Below, in pieces: positions 19,525 through 30,805 of a stretch of DNA of 64,000 bases (positions are counted from its first letter, which is position 1; every line of letters starts with the position of its first letter). Below the pieces are notes generated by a model, which was not told where the DNA came from, searched no databases, and saw only the letters and a list, made by a program, of their open reading frames with translations. The DNA is taken from NCBI GenBank assembly GCA_027488965.1, contig JAIYAO010000131.1, positions 1 to 64,000 of the forward strand. Reading direction: 5' to 3'. The position numbers and the translations under genes are program-made. This DNA is from Alphaproteobacteria bacterium (GTDB taxonomy: Bacteria; Pseudomonadota; Alphaproteobacteria; Caulobacterales; Aquidulcibacteraceae).

Positions 19525-20607
19525 ATGTCGGATCTTTTCACGCCGCTGACCTTGCCCGGCGGCCATGTCCTGAAGAACCGCTTCATGCTCGCGCCGCTCA
19601 CCAACCTGCAGAGCGCGCCGGATGGGGTGCTGAGCGATGATGAATTCCGCTGGCTCACCATGCGCGCGCAGGGCGGTTTCGGATTGACCATGACGTGCGC
19701 GGCCTCCGTGCAGGCGGCGGGGCTCGGCTTCCCGGGCCAGCTGGGCGCCCACGACGATCAGCATCTGCCCGGGCTCACCCGGCTGGCGGGCGCCCTCCGT
19801 GAGGCCGGCAGCCACGCCGTGGTGCAGTTGCACCACGCCGGCATGCGCTCGCCGAAGGATCTTATCGGCCATGCGCCGGTCGCGCCGTCCGACGATGCGG
19901 AGACCGGCGCACGGGCGCTGACGACGGCGGAGGTGGAGCAGGTGGCGGCCGATTTCATCGCCGCGGCGCAGCGCTGCCAGCGCGCCGGCTTCGACGGCGT
20001 GGAGCTGCACGGCGCCCACGGGTACCTTTTGTGCGCCTTCCTGAGCCCGGAGATCAACCGGCGCGACGACCGCTATGGCGGGGCGCTGGAGAACCGGGCG
20101 CGACTGCTGTTCGACATCGTGGAGGGCGTGCGCGCCGCCTGCGGGCCGGGCTTCAGCCTCGGCGTCCGCCTTTCGCCCGAGCGCTTCGGCCTGAAGCTCG
20201 ACGAGATCCGCACCGTCGCGCAACGCCTCATGCGGGAAGGCCGCATCGACTATCTCGACATGTCGCTCTGGGACGTCTTCAAGACGCCGGAGGAAGAGGC
20301 GTTCAAGGGCCGCCCGCTGGTGGCGTGGTTCACCAATCTGGAGCGCGGGAACGTGCGTCTCGGCGCGGCAGGCAAGATCACCACGGGAGAGGGCTGTTCG
20401 CGCGCATTGGAGGCCGGGCTCGACTTTGTGGTGATCGGTCGCGCGGCGATCCTGCACCACGATTTTCCGCAGCAGGTGGCGGCCAATCCGGCGTTCACGC
20501 CCGCGCCGTTGCCGGTCAGCCCCGATCACCTGCGCGCGGAGGGGCTTGGGCCCGCGTTCCTCAACTACATGCGCACGTGGAAGGGCTTCGTGGCCGAGGC
20601 GGCGTGA
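19525..20607 (+). CDS. NADH:flavin oxidoreductase (Old Yellow Enzyme family)
   Basis: FTPLTLPGGHVLKNRFMLAPLTN; GFDGVELHGAHGYLLCAFLSPEINRRDDRYGG. Confidence 0.95.
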   Translation: MSDLFTPLTLPGGHVLKNRFMLAPLTNLQSAPDGVLSDDEFRWLTMRAQGGFGLTMTCAASVQAAGLGFPGQLGAHDDQHLPGLTRLAGALREAGSHAVVQLHHAGMRSPKDLIGHAPVAPSDDAETGARALTTAEVEQVAADFIAAAQRCQRAGFDGVELHGAHGYLLCAFLSPEINRRDDRYGGALENRARLLFDIVEGVRAACGPGFSLGVRLSPERFGLKLDEIRTVAQRLMREGRIDYLDMSLWDVFKTPEEEAFKGRPLVAWFTNLERGNVRLGAAGKITTGEGCSRALEAGLDFVVIGRAAILHHDFPQQVAANPAFTPAPLPVSPDHLRAEGLGPAFLNYMRTWKGFVAEAA

Positions 20608-20610
20608 GCC

Positions 20611-21549
<939 letters not shown>

Positions 21550-21668
21550 GGGAACGCCCTGCCTTGCCGCCGCTGTGACAGAACGGTGACTTACCAGAGT
21601 CTCACCGGGCCGCAATGGCGCGGCTGCGCTCCCGGCCGTTGTCCCGGCGGGTGTGGCGCAGCCGCCAC

Positions 21669-22562
21669 CTACCCCGGCTTTTCGCCCGCGCTGTGCTCAC
21701 GAACACCCAGCGCGTCGGCGAGGCGCATCTTCGCGCTGCCGGGCTTCAGGGGCTGCTGCTGGCTCTCGTGGGGCCGCCAGCCCGTGGCGGTGAGGATGTC
21801 GAAGGTGGCGGGCACGCGGCCGTCGCCGGCGGCGTGGCGGTCCCGGTAGAGGGCCATGGCGCGGAAGAGGGCGGTGCGGGTCAGCGGCGGCGCCCGGTCC
21901 ATGAGCGCGCTCGTCTCGCCCATGGCGCGCAGGTCCGCCAGCAGGCGGAGGGGGTCGGCGTAGCGCACCGTGGCGGTGTCGCGGTCCGCCACGGGCAGGG
22001 CGAAGCCGGCCCGCTGCAGCAGGCCCGCCAGATCCTGCGTGTCGGCGAAAGGGGCGATGCGCAGCGCCGCCCCGCCGCGCGTCTCGCTGTCCGCCACGAT
22101 CAGGGCGTCGCGCAGTTCGTGCAGCGTGCGTCCGCCGAACAGCGCCCCCAGGAAGAGGCCATCGGGCTTCAGCGCCCGGCGGATCTGGATGAGCGCGCCC
22201 GGCAGGTCGTTGACCCAGTGCAACGCCAGGATCGAGACCACGAGATCGAAGGCGTCGTCGGCGAAGGGCAGCTGCTCGGGGTCGCACGCCACGCGGAGGC
22301 CGCCGCCTGCGGGCGCGATCCAGTCCGCGTGGATCACCGCGCCGATCTTTTCGGCTGCGCGGGGGTGCGCCGCCAGTGCGGCGTCGAAGGCAGCGCCCCC
22401 GCCCAGCACCAGCACCCGCGCGAACGTGCGGTTGACCGCCTCCAGACGCTCGGCCAGATCCTCCGCGACCCGGGCGTGCAGGAAGTCCGCCTGCGTCCCA
22501 TGGCGCTGCGCACGCGCGCGGTGCAGGCGCACGCGGTTAGGGTCGAACGGGCGGGCGGTCAT
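21669..22562 (-). CDS. SAM-dependent methyltransferase (BioC/NDUFAF5-like)
   Basis: [15 protein letters not shown]..., [47 protein letters not shown]. Confidence 0.85.
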   Translation of the reverse strand: MTARPFDPNRVRLHRARAQRHGTQADFLHARVAEDLAERLEAVNRTFARVLVLGGGAAFDAALAAHPRAAEKIGAVIHADWIAPAGGGLRVACDPEQLPFADDAFDLVVSILALHWVNDLPGALIQIRRALKPDGLFLGALFGGRTLHELRDALIVADSETRGGAALRIAPFADTQDLAGLLQRAGFALPVADRDTATVRYADPLRLLADLRAMGETSALMDRAPPLTRTALFRAMALYRDRHAAGDGRVPATFDILTATGWRPHESQQQPLKPGSAKMRLADALGVREHSAGEKPG

Positions 22563-22576
22563 CGGGGGAGTATGGC

Positions 22577-23356
22577 GTGGCGGGGAGCCAAGGTCGACAA
22601 TCCGGTCGACAATCCGGTGCGCGGTCCCTTCTGGCGCGGGCCGCCGACGTGGTCTGGCCGCCGCGCTCGCTGCTGTCGGACGCGATCGTGGACCGGCCGG
22701 GCGCCATCGACGCCGCGCACTGGGCGCGGCTGCAGTTCCTGGGCCCGCCATGGTGTGCGGCATGCGGCTTCCCGTTCGCCACGGTGGAGGCCCCGGACGC
22801 CCTGTGCGGCGCGTGCACGGCGGCGCCGCCGCCCTACGCCAGCGCCCGCGCGCCGCTGGCCTATGACGATGAGTCCCGCCGTCTCGTGCTCGATCTCAAG
22901 CGCAGCGGACGGCGCGACGGGCTGCGCGTGTTCGCGGGCTGGATGGCGGAGGCGGGGGCGGCGATGCTGGCCGAGGCCGATCTCCTGGTCCCCGCGCCGC
23001 TGCACTGGACGCGCCTGCTGGAACGGCGGTTCAACCAGTCTGCGTGGCTGGCGCAGGCGGTGGGCGCGCGCGCCGGCATGCCGGTGCTGGTGGATGCGCT
23101 GGTGCGGCGTCGCCGACGCCGCAGCCAGCACGGCCTCACCGCCAGCCAGCGCCGCCGCAACGTGGCGGGGGTTTACCGGATCGGGCCCGGCAAGGCCCCG
23201 GCGGTGGCGGGGCGAATCGTGCTCCTTGTGGATGACGTCTTCACCACGGGCGCCACGGCGGAGGCGTGCACGCGGGCGCTGCTGCGGGCCAAGGCGCGGA
23301 AGGTGCATGTGCTGACGCTGGCGCGCGTTGTCCGGCCCGTGGACGTGGTTATATGA
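22577..23356 (+). CDS. comF: ComF family phosphoribosyltransferase-like protein
   Basis: CAACGFPF...CGAC zinc-binding cysteines; RFNQSAWLA; VLLVDDVFTTGATAEAC PRPP motif. Confidence 0.92.
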   Translation: MAGSQGRQSGRQSGARSLLARAADVVWPPRSLLSDAIVDRPGAIDAAHWARLQFLGPPWCAACGFPFATVEAPDALCGACTAAPPPYASARAPLAYDDESRRLVLDLKRSGRRDGLRVFAGWMAEAGAAMLAEADLLVPAPLHWTRLLERRFNQSAWLAQAVGARAGMPVLVDALVRRRRRRSQHGLTASQRRRNVAGVYRIGPGKAPAVAGRIVLLVDDVFTTGATAEACTRALLRAKARKVHVLTLARVVRPVDVVI

Positions 23357-23378
23357 ACTTGAGGAGAAGCTGGCGTCC

Positions 23379-23639
23379 ATGAAACCGGTCACCGTCTACA
23401 CCACCATGTTCTGCCCCTACTGCACGCGCGCGCTGGCCCTGCTGCAGAAGAAGGGCGCGCCGGTGACGGAGATCCAGGCCGGCATGGACGCGGACAAGAA
23501 GGCCGAGATGGTGCGCCGCTCCGGCGGGGCGCGGACGTTCCCGCAGATCTTCATCGGCGATGCGCACGTGGGCGGCTGCGACGACCTGCACGCGCTGGAC
23601 GCCGCGGGCCGCCTCGATCCCCTGCTGGCGGGCGCCTGA
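23379..23639 (+). CDS. grxC: Glutaredoxin 3
   Basis: VTVYTTMFCPYCTRALALLQKKG; TFPQIFIGDAHVGGCDDLHALD. Confidence 0.97.
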   Translation: MKPVTVYTTMFCPYCTRALALLQKKGAPVTEIQAGMDADKKAEMVRRSGGARTFPQIFIGDAHVGGCDDLHALDAAGRLDPLLAGA

Positions 23640-24481
23640 TGGCGCGCACCCTCCGCGTCGCCGCCGTCCAGTTGCGCTCGGGCATCGCGCTGGAGGCCAA
23701 CCGCGCCCACGCCCTGCCGCTCCTGCGGGAGGCCGCCGCCGCCGGCGCGCGCCTTGTGGCTACCCCGGAAATGACCTCCCGGCTCGATCTCGACCGCGCC
23801 CGCCTGCAGGAAAACCTGTCCCGGGCGGACCTGGTGGCCGAGCAGCGCTCGTGGAGCCGGATCGCGGAGGAGCTGGGCGTGTGGCTTCTGCTGGGGTCCG
23901 CGCCGATCCCGGCCGATGCGGGCCGCGTGTACAACCGCAGCCACCTGTTCGCGCCCGACGGGCGCCTCGCGGCCACCTACGACAAGATCAACCTGTTCGA
24001 CGTGACGTTGGGCGGCACGGAAAACTACCGCGAATCCGCCGGCGTGGCTGCGGGCGCGCGCGCTGTGGTGACGGAGGGGCCCATGGGCGTGAAGCTCGGC
24101 CTCACCATCTGCTACGACATGCGTTTTCCCCGGCTGTATCGCGCGCTCGCCAACGCCGGCGCGGAGCTGATCGCCGTGCCGGCGGCGTTCACCGTGCCCA
24201 CGGGCCGGGCCCACTGGGAAACCCTGCTGCGCGCCCGCGCCATCGAGACGGGCAGCTTCATCATCGCGCCCGCGCAGGGCGGGGTGCATGAGGACGGCCG
24301 CGCCACGTGGGGCCATTCCGTGATCATCGGGCCGTGGGGGCAGGTGCTGAAGGCGCTGCCCGACGACGCGCCCGGCGTGATCGTGGCGGACTGCAACCTC
24401 GACGAGGTGACCGAAGCCCGCGCGCGGATTCCGGCGTGGAGGACGGAGGGCGAGTTCGAGGCCCCCGAGCCGCGCACATGA
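23639..24481 (+). CDS. Carbon-nitrogen hydrolase (nitrilase/omega-amidase family)
   Basis: Glu/Lys/Cys catalytic regions: TPEMTSRL, YDKINLFDV, GLTICYDMRFP. Confidence 0.95.
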   Translation: MARTLRVAAVQLRSGIALEANRAHALPLLREAAAAGARLVATPEMTSRLDLDRARLQENLSRADLVAEQRSWSRIAEELGVWLLLGSAPIPADAGRVYNRSHLFAPDGRLAATYDKINLFDVTLGGTENYRESAGVAAGARAVVTEGPMGVKLGLTICYDMRFPRLYRALANAGAELIAVPAAFTVPTGRAHWETLLRARAIETGSFIIAPAQGGVHEDGRATWGHSVIIGPWGQVLKALPDDAPGVIVADCNLDEVTEARARIPAWRTEGEFEAPEPRT

Positions 24482-24888
24482 TCCGCTACGCGCTGACCTG
24501 CGCCAACGAGGAGTTGTTCGAGGGCTGGTTCGCCTCCAGCGCGGACTACGACGATCAGGCCGCCCGCGGTCTCGTGGAGTGCCCCCTGTGCGGCTCCCGC
24601 GACATTCGCAAGGCGCCGATGGCGCCGGCGGTGGCGCGTTCGCGCGAGGGCGGCGCCAGTCCCGCCGAGTTGGCCGCCCGCGTCCGCGCCCACATCCGCG
24701 AAAAATTCGACTACGTAGGGGAAAGCTTCGCCGATGAGGCGCGCGCCATCCACGATGGCGATGCACCCGATCGCCCGATCTGGGGCGAGGCCACCCCGGA
24801 AGAAGCCCGTGCGTTGTCCGACGAGGGCGTGCCTGTGGCGCCCCTGCCCGATGCGCTCGCCCCCACGCCGCCGCGCAAGCTCAACTAG
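24478..24888 (+). CDS. DUF1178 family protein
   Basis: MIRYALTCANEELFEGWFASSADYDDQAARGLVECPLCGS; start overlaps upstream stop (ATGA). Confidence 0.9.
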   Translation: MIRYALTCANEELFEGWFASSADYDDQAARGLVECPLCGSRDIRKAPMAPAVARSREGGASPAELAARVRAHIREKFDYVGESFADEARAIHDGDAPDRPIWGEATPEEARALSDEGVPVAPLPDALAPTPPRKLN

Positions 24889-25049
24889 GTCCGCGCAGGA
24901 CGCGCCTAAAAACCGCCGTTCGGCGGTCGCACATGCGCCGCTCGCCTGTTCGATGACGTGACCGACCGATGAAGGGATGGTAATGTATCCCGACGTGCGG
25001 GGCCGCGCGGGCGGGCTGGTTTCGGACCGCATGCACAAGGGACGGGGCG

Positions 25050-25964
25050 ATGCCTGAAGAGCTTCTGAACATCGCCGAGGCCATTCGCACGCAACTGTTG
25101 GCGCTGGCCCCTGACTCCGTGCGCGCGCAGATCGAGGCGCTGCCGGGCGAGGTGCTGCTGGCGATCCTCGGCGTGCTCGCGCTGGCCGCGCTTCTGGTCG
25201 TGTTCTCCCTGCTGGGTGCGCTGTTCGGCGGCGGCCGGCGGCGGCGGGAGGAGGAGCAGGAGGTCGCCAACGACTATCGCCCCGAACCGCGCCCCGAACC
25301 GCGCCGCGAGGAGCGCAGGCCGGAGCCCGCGTCCGCCGCCCCGTCCGCATCGCCCGCCAATCTCGCCGCCCGCCACGAGGAACTCATGTCCCGCGGTGAA
25401 CGCCAGGCGCAGGGCAACGACTTCCAGAGCGCGCTGGCCAGCTTCAAGGAGGCGCTCGACGCGGCCCGCCAGCTGGCCTTCACCCGGCCGGAGGCGCCGG
25501 AGCCACAGCGGTTCGTGGCCAAGGCGCTGCACAAGGTGGGCGACGTGAGCGCGCGCCTGGGCGACGGGCACGCCGCCCGGCAGCATCACGAGCAGGCGCT
25601 GGTGCTCCTGCGGCGCGTCCACGGCGCCAACCCCCGCGACGCCGCCGTGGCGCGCGAACTCGCCGTGACGCTGGAACGCCTCGGCGGCGCTGCCGCACAA
25701 GCGGGTGATCGCGCCGGCGCGCGGAACGCCTTCGAGGAAGAACTGCGCATCGCCGGCGCCATGGCGCAGCAGGAGAACCACGATCTGGCGTGGGTACGGT
25801 TCAAGGCGGTCGTCCACATCATGCTGGGCAATCTCAATGATCCCGACAGCCGCGCGCACTACGAACAGGCCCGCCAGCTGTTCGAGACCTTGGAGCGCGC
25901 CAACCAGATCCAGACCCAGGACGCCCAGACCCTGCAGCAGCTGCGCGGCGTGCTGAGCGCCTGA
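25050..25964 (+). CDS. TPR-like protein with N-terminal TM segment, hypothetical
   Basis: Hydrophobic VLLAILGVLALAALLVVFSLLGALF, charged linker, then helical TPR-like repeats. Confidence 0.7.
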   Translation: MPEELLNIAEAIRTQLLALAPDSVRAQIEALPGEVLLAILGVLALAALLVVFSLLGALFGGGRRRREEEQEVANDYRPEPRPEPRREERRPEPASAAPSASPANLAARHEELMSRGERQAQGNDFQSALASFKEALDAARQLAFTRPEAPEPQRFVAKALHKVGDVSARLGDGHAARQHHEQALVLLRRVHGANPRDAAVARELAVTLERLGGAAAQAGDRAGARNAFEEELRIAGAMAQQENHDLAWVRFKAVVHIMLGNLNDPDSRAHYEQARQLFETLERANQIQTQDAQTLQQLRGVLSA

Positions 25965-26039
25965 TCCACCGCTACGGGTGTTTGCGCAGGCGGTGAAACG
26001 CGCGTACCACGCGCGATCGCATTCCGGGGACCTTCAAAC

Positions 26040-27245
26040 TTGCGCCTGCAGCGCACCTTCGGCGGGCCTGTGGGCCGGCTCACGCTGGTCATGTCGTGCA
26101 TCTTCGCAGGCACGGGCATGGCGCTGCCGTTTCTCGCCCGCTGGCTGGAGGAAAAACACGGCCTGTCGGGCATCGAGATCGCGGCGGTGGTGTCGGGCGC
26201 GCAGCTGGCGCGGTTCGTGGTGGGGCCCCTGATCGCCGCGTGGGCGGACGGGTTCGCCGATCGCCGCACGCCGCTGCGCGTGCTCTCGGTGGCGGCCGTG
26301 GGGCTTTATGCGGCGTTCTTCTATGCCGAAGGATTCTGGGCGCTGCTCATCATGAGCTTTCTCGCGCAGACGGCGGGCATGGCGATGACGCCGCTGGTGG
26401 AGGGCGCGATCCTGCGCGGCGCCATCACGCACGGGGGCTTGAGCTACGGCGTCTCGCGCGGCATCGGCTCGCTCGCGTTCATCGTGTCCAACGTCATCGG
26501 CGGGGCGATGATCGCGCGCTTCGGGCTCGATGCGGTGGCGGTCTATGTGATCGCGTCGATGGCGGCTGCGATGCTCAGCACGCTGTTCGTGCTCGCGCCC
26601 GATCGCGTGGAGACGGGCGAAGGCGGCGGCGGATTCCGCGCGCGGCTGAAGGAGGCGCTCGGCCTCTTCCGCAATCCGGCCTTCGCCATTCCCGTGGCCG
26701 CCGCGAGCATCATCCAGTGCGGCCACGCGTTCTACTACGGGTTCTCCACGCTGGTCTGGGTCAAGCAGGGGTTCTCCGATGCGCTGATCGGCTGGCTGTG
26801 GGCGTTCGGCGCGATCATCGAGGTGGGCCTTCTGTGGACGCTCCCGAGGTTCGAGCGGCGGTTCACGCCGGAGGCGCTCATTGCGCTGGGCGGGGCGGCA
26901 GCCGTGGTGCGCTGGGCGGCGCTGGCGTTCATGCCGCCGGCGGAACTGCTGTGGCCGCTGCAGGCGCTGCACGCGCTCACGTTCGCCGCCACCCACGTGG
27001 GCGCGCTCAAGCTTGTGCAGCGGGAGGCCCCGGTGCGGATCGCCGGCGTGGCGCAGACGCTCTACGCCGCGCTGGCTTCGGGCACGCTGGCGGGACTGGC
27101 CATGCTCCTGGCGGGGGCGCTCTACGACTCCGTCGGCGCGCTCGGATACCTCGCCATGGCCGCCTTCGGCGCCGCCGGCTGCGCGATGATGGCGGCGGCC
27201 ATTCGCCTGTCAGGCGCAAAGCGCGTCCGTACGTCCACACCCTGA
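26040..27245 (+). CDS. MFS transporter
   Basis: ~12 TM segments, GPLIAAWADGFADRRTPLRVLSV motif; TTG or internal ATG start. Confidence 0.9.
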   Translation: MRLQRTFGGPVGRLTLVMSCIFAGTGMALPFLARWLEEKHGLSGIEIAAVVSGAQLARFVVGPLIAAWADGFADRRTPLRVLSVAAVGLYAAFFYAEGFWALLIMSFLAQTAGMAMTPLVEGAILRGAITHGGLSYGVSRGIGSLAFIVSNVIGGAMIARFGLDAVAVYVIASMAAAMLSTLFVLAPDRVETGEGGGGFRARLKEALGLFRNPAFAIPVAAASIIQCGHAFYYGFSTLVWVKQGFSDALIGWLWAFGAIIEVGLLWTLPRFERRFTPEALIALGGAAAVVRWAALAFMPPAELLWPLQALHALTFAATHVGALKLVQREAPVRIAGVAQTLYAALASGTLAGLAMLLAGALYDSVGALGYLAMAAFGAAGCAMMAAAIRLSGAKRVRTSTP

Positions 27246-27335
27246 TAATTAATCGCATGGGGCGCAGTACGATCGCGCGCCTGAAGCGTTAGGGGTTCAG
27301 GGGACCGCTTATCCTCTGATACGACCAAAGGGTTC

Positions 27336-28472
27336 ATGGGCGAGGCAGACATCATTCCGGACGCCCAGGCGCCCGCCTACGACGTGCGCGGTGACGCGGG
27401 CGCGCGGGTGCTTGCGCTGCGGGGCGATTGGACGGTGCGCACCGTGTCCGGGATCGACGCACCGCTGCGCGCCCTGTCCGACGGCATCGACCGGGTCGAT
27501 GTCACGGGCCTCGGGCGCATGGACGTGGCGGGCGCGTGGCTCATCGTGCGCACCTGCGGGCGCGGGCGAGAGGACATCGCGCTCGACGGCGAACATGAAA
27601 ACGCCAGCCGTCTCATCGCGGTGGCGCAGCGCGCCACGCACGGCGAACTGGCCCACCCGGAGCGTCCGCACGGCGTCATCGCGGTGTTCGACCGGATCGG
27701 CCGCTCGCTCGTCAACATCCGTGACGAGGCGCTGCACACTCTCGGCTTTCTGGGGCTTACGCTCGTCACCTTGCTGCGCCTTGTGCGCCATCCGCGACGC
27801 ATCCGCTGGATCTCCGTGGTCAGCGTGATGGAGACGGCCGGCCTCAATGCCTTGCCCATCATCATGCTGCTGGCGTTCTTCATCGGCGTGGTGGTGGCGT
27901 TCCTCGGCTCGCGCGTGCTGGGCGATTTCGGCGCGGCGGTCTTCACCGTGGAGCTTGTGGCGTTCTCCGTGATGCGGGAGTTCGGCGTCGTCATCACCTG
28001 CGTGCTGCTGGCGGGCCGCACCGACAGCGCGTTCACCGCCCAGATCGGCGCCATGAAGATGCGCCAGGAAATCGACGCCATGCGCGTGCTCGGGCTTGAT
28101 CCGATGGAGGCCATCGTCGTGCCGCGGCTGATCGCCATGGTGGTCATGACGCCGGTGCTTACGTTCGCCGCGACCATGGCGGGCCTGCTGGGCGGGCTGG
28201 TGGTCTGCTGGGCCATGCTCGATGTGAGCCCGATCATGTTCTTCACGCGCATCAGCGAAGCGGTGCCCGCGCAGCACTTCTGGGTGGGCATGCTGAAATC
28301 GCCGGTGCTGGCGGTGGTGCTGGCGCTGGTGGGCTGCCGCCACGGGCTGGAGACGGGCGACGACGTGACCTCGCTCGGCAAGCGGGTGACCGCATCCGTG
28401 GTGCAGTCCATCTTCCTGGTGATCGTGATCGATGCAGCCTTCGCCATCTGGTTTCTGGAGATGGACTGGTGA
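27336..28472 (+). CDS. mlaE: MlaE-type ABC permease with N-terminal STAS domain
   Basis: STAS-like N-terminus; MREFGVVITCVLLAGRTDSAFTAQIGAMKMRQEIDAMRVLGLDPMEAIVVPRLIA. Confidence 0.93.
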   Translation: MGEADIIPDAQAPAYDVRGDAGARVLALRGDWTVRTVSGIDAPLRALSDGIDRVDVTGLGRMDVAGAWLIVRTCGRGREDIALDGEHENASRLIAVAQRATHGELAHPERPHGVIAVFDRIGRSLVNIRDEALHTLGFLGLTLVTLLRLVRHPRRIRWISVVSVMETAGLNALPIIMLLAFFIGVVVAFLGSRVLGDFGAAVFTVELVAFSVMREFGVVITCVLLAGRTDSAFTAQIGAMKMRQEIDAMRVLGLDPMEAIVVPRLIAMVVMTPVLTFAATMAGLLGGLVVCWAMLDVSPIMFFTRISEAVPAQHFWVGMLKSPVLAVVLALVGCRHGLETGDDVTSLGKRVTASVVQSIFLVIVIDAAFAIWFLEMDW

Positions 28473-29248
28473 GTGGCGACGACGACATCGCGATCCGCGT
28501 GCGCGGCATCGTCACGCGCTTCGGCGCGCAGACCGTGCACGATGGCGTCGATCTCGACGTGCGCCGCGGCGAGATCCTTGGCGTCGTGGGGCCGTCCGGT
28601 TGCGGCAAGTCCGTGCTGCTGCGGGAAATCGTGGGCCTCGATTCGCCGGAGTCCGGTGAGGTGCACGTGTTCGGCGTGGACGTGATCGCGCTCTCGGAAG
28701 CAGAACGGCGGGCCACGAACCAGCGCATGGGTGTGATGTTCCAGGACGGTGCGCTCTTCTCGTCCCTAACCGTGCGCGAGAATGTGGAGGCGCCGTTCCG
28801 GGAGCACACCACGCTGCCGCTGGAACTGGTGCACGAACTCGCGGCGCTCAAGCTCACAATGGCGGGGCTCGACGAGGGCTCGCACTTAAAGTCTCCCGGG
28901 CAGCTGTCTGGCGGCATGCGCAAGCGCGCGGCGCTGGCGCGGGCGCTGGCGCTCGATCCGGAGCTTCTGTTTCTGGACGAACCCACCGCCGGCCTCGATC
29001 CCGTCACCGCGGGCAACTTCGATGCGCTCCTGCGCGAGCTCACCGACGCCCTCGATCTCACCGTTTTCCTGGTTACTCACGACCTCGATACCCTCGCGGC
29101 CGTGTGCGACCGCATCTGCGTGCTGTACGGCGGCAAGGTCGCCGCGATCGGCACGCTGGATGAGGTCCGCGCCAACGCCACCGGCTGGATCGCCGACTAT
29201 TTCTCCGGGCCCCGCGGTCGCGCGGCCCTCCGCAGCAAGGAAAGATGA
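28469..29248 (+). CDS. mlaF: MlaF-type ABC transporter ATP-binding protein
   Basis: Walker A GPSGCGKSVLL, signature LSGGMRKRAALARALALDPELLFLDEPTAGLDP. Confidence 0.95.
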   Translation: MSGDDDIAIRVRGIVTRFGAQTVHDGVDLDVRRGEILGVVGPSGCGKSVLLREIVGLDSPESGEVHVFGVDVIALSEAERRATNQRMGVMFQDGALFSSLTVRENVEAPFREHTTLPLELVHELAALKLTMAGLDEGSHLKSPGQLSGGMRKRAALARALALDPELLFLDEPTAGLDPVTAGNFDALLRELTDALDLTVFLVTHDLDTLAAVCDRICVLYGGKVAAIGTLDEVRANATGWIADYFSGPRGRAALRSKER

Positions 29249-29252
29249 GGCC

Positions 29253-30176
29253 ATGGAGACGCGCGCAAACTATGTGCTGCTCGGCGCCGTGACGGTCGCC
29301 GGATTTGCGCTGGTGATGTTGTTCGCCATGTGGCTCGCCCGCGCCACGTTCAACCGGGAGTTCGCCACATACGATGTGGTGTTCGACGGCCCCGCCCGCG
29401 GCATCGGCGCCGGTACGGAAGTGCGCTTCAACGGCATCCGCGTGGGCGAAGTCACCGACCTCTTCATGGATCCGGGCCAGGAAACAAACGTCGTGGCGCG
29501 CCTGCGGATCGGCGCCACGTGGCCGGTGCGCACCGACAGCGACGTGCGCCTCGAGCCGCTGGGCCTCACGGGCCTCAACCTCATCCAGATCAGCTCCGGC
29601 GAAGCCACGGGGCCGCTGTTGCGCCAGCGCATGGGCGATGCCCCGCCGCGCATCGCCGCCCGCGGCGCCGCCCTCGACCAGATCCTGGAGTCCAGCGAAA
29701 CCATCGCCCGTAACGCCACGGAGGCCCTGGCCGGCGCGCGCGACATTCTCAATCAGGAGAACGCCGCGCGCCTCTCGCGCATCCTCAAGAATCTGGAAGA
29801 TGTCTCCAACACGCTTTCCGCGGAGCAGGGCGCCATCAACAACACCGCGCGCGCAGCCGAGGAGTTGCGCGTGGCCGCCCGGCAGTTCACCGCCACGGCG
29901 CGAGAGTTCGAGCTTCTGGCCAAGGATGGCCGCCAGTCCATCGTGGCGCTCGACACCAACGCCAACCGCGCCCTCACCAGCATCGGGACCGCCGCCGAAA
30001 GCCTTGGCGCCGCGTCCACCTTCGCCTCCACCGGCGCGCTGCCGGAGCTCACCGCCGCCTCGCGCGACATGCGCCGCCTTGCGGTGACGCTGGAGCGGGT
30101 GGCCACCAATATCGAACGGTCCTCGACGCTGGCGTCGGTGGGCGAGCAGAAGCCGACAGTGAGGGTCAACCCATGA
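29253..30176 (+). CDS. mlaD: MlaD/MCE family substrate-binding protein
   Basis: METRANYVLLGAVTVAGFALV; FDGPARGIGAGTEVRFNGIRVGEVTDL MCE motif; coiled-coil C-terminus. Confidence 0.95.
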   Translation: METRANYVLLGAVTVAGFALVMLFAMWLARATFNREFATYDVVFDGPARGIGAGTEVRFNGIRVGEVTDLFMDPGQETNVVARLRIGATWPVRTDSDVRLEPLGLTGLNLIQISSGEATGPLLRQRMGDAPPRIAARGAALDQILESSETIARNATEALAGARDILNQENAARLSRILKNLEDVSNTLSAEQGAINNTARAAEELRVAARQFTATAREFELLAKDGRQSIVALDTNANRALTSIGTAAESLGAASTFASTGALPELTAASRDMRRLAVTLERVATNIERSSTLASVGEQKPTVRVNP

Positions 30177-30805
30177 AGCGTCTTGCAGGTCTTGCCGCGA
30201 TCGCCGCGCTGGCGCTCGGCGGCTGCGTGTCGCTGTTGCCGAAGCCGCCGCCGCCGCCGGCCATCTACAGCCTCCGCGCCGGTGCGGTGGAGCGGATGGC
30301 CGGGCCGCCGAAGGATCTGGTGATCGGCGTGACGGCGCCGGAGGCGCCGCGCTCGGTGGCGGGCGCCGACATCGTGTGGCGCACCGGCCCGCAGATCGCA
30401 TTCATGGAGCGCGCGGCGTGGGACGGTTCGGCCCCGGAGCTGCTGCAGGACATGCTGGTCGACACCATGGATCGCCGCGGCGGCGTGCGCGCCGTCACGC
30501 GGGCGGGCGGGGGCGTGCGCTCCGACGCCAATCTCACGTGGGATGTGCTGACGTTCGAGGTGCTGGAGGCGGATGGCAAGCTGGAAGCGCGCATCGAAGT
30601 GGTGGCCCGCCTCATCGACCTGCGCACGCGCGCGATCACCGTCGTGCAGCGCTTCAACGCAAACGCCCCGATCTCGGCGAGATCGGGGCGGGCTGCGGCC
30701 GCAGCGTTGGAGCGCGCCGCAGGCGCAGCAACCTTGCAGATCGCCGACTGGGCGATCGCGCAGGCGGAAGCGCCTCAGCCGAGTGCGGCGTCCACCAGCA
30801 GGTAG
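30173..30805 (+). CDS. ABC-type transport auxiliary lipoprotein (PqiC/LptE-like family)
   Basis: Lipobox ALGGC; follows mlaEFD; LVIGVTAPEAPRSVAGADIVWRTGPQIAFMERAAWDGSAPELLQDMLV. Confidence 0.85.
   Translation: MKRLAGLAAIAALALGGCVSLLPKPPPPPAIYSLRAGAVERMAGPPKDLVIGVTAPEAPRSVAGADIVWRTGPQIAFMERAAWDGSAPELLQDMLVDTMDRRGGVRAVTRAGGGVRSDANLTWDVLTFEVLEADGKLEARIEVVARLIDLRTRAITVVQRFNANAPISARSGRAAAAALERAAGAATLQIADWAIAQAEAPQPSAASTSR

Noticed and set aside
24908-24927. Hairpin AAAAACCGCCGTTCGGCGGT after the DUF1178 gene
   Set aside because: As a terminator it points to the minus strand, where no gene is present; probably chance or decayed, so not called.
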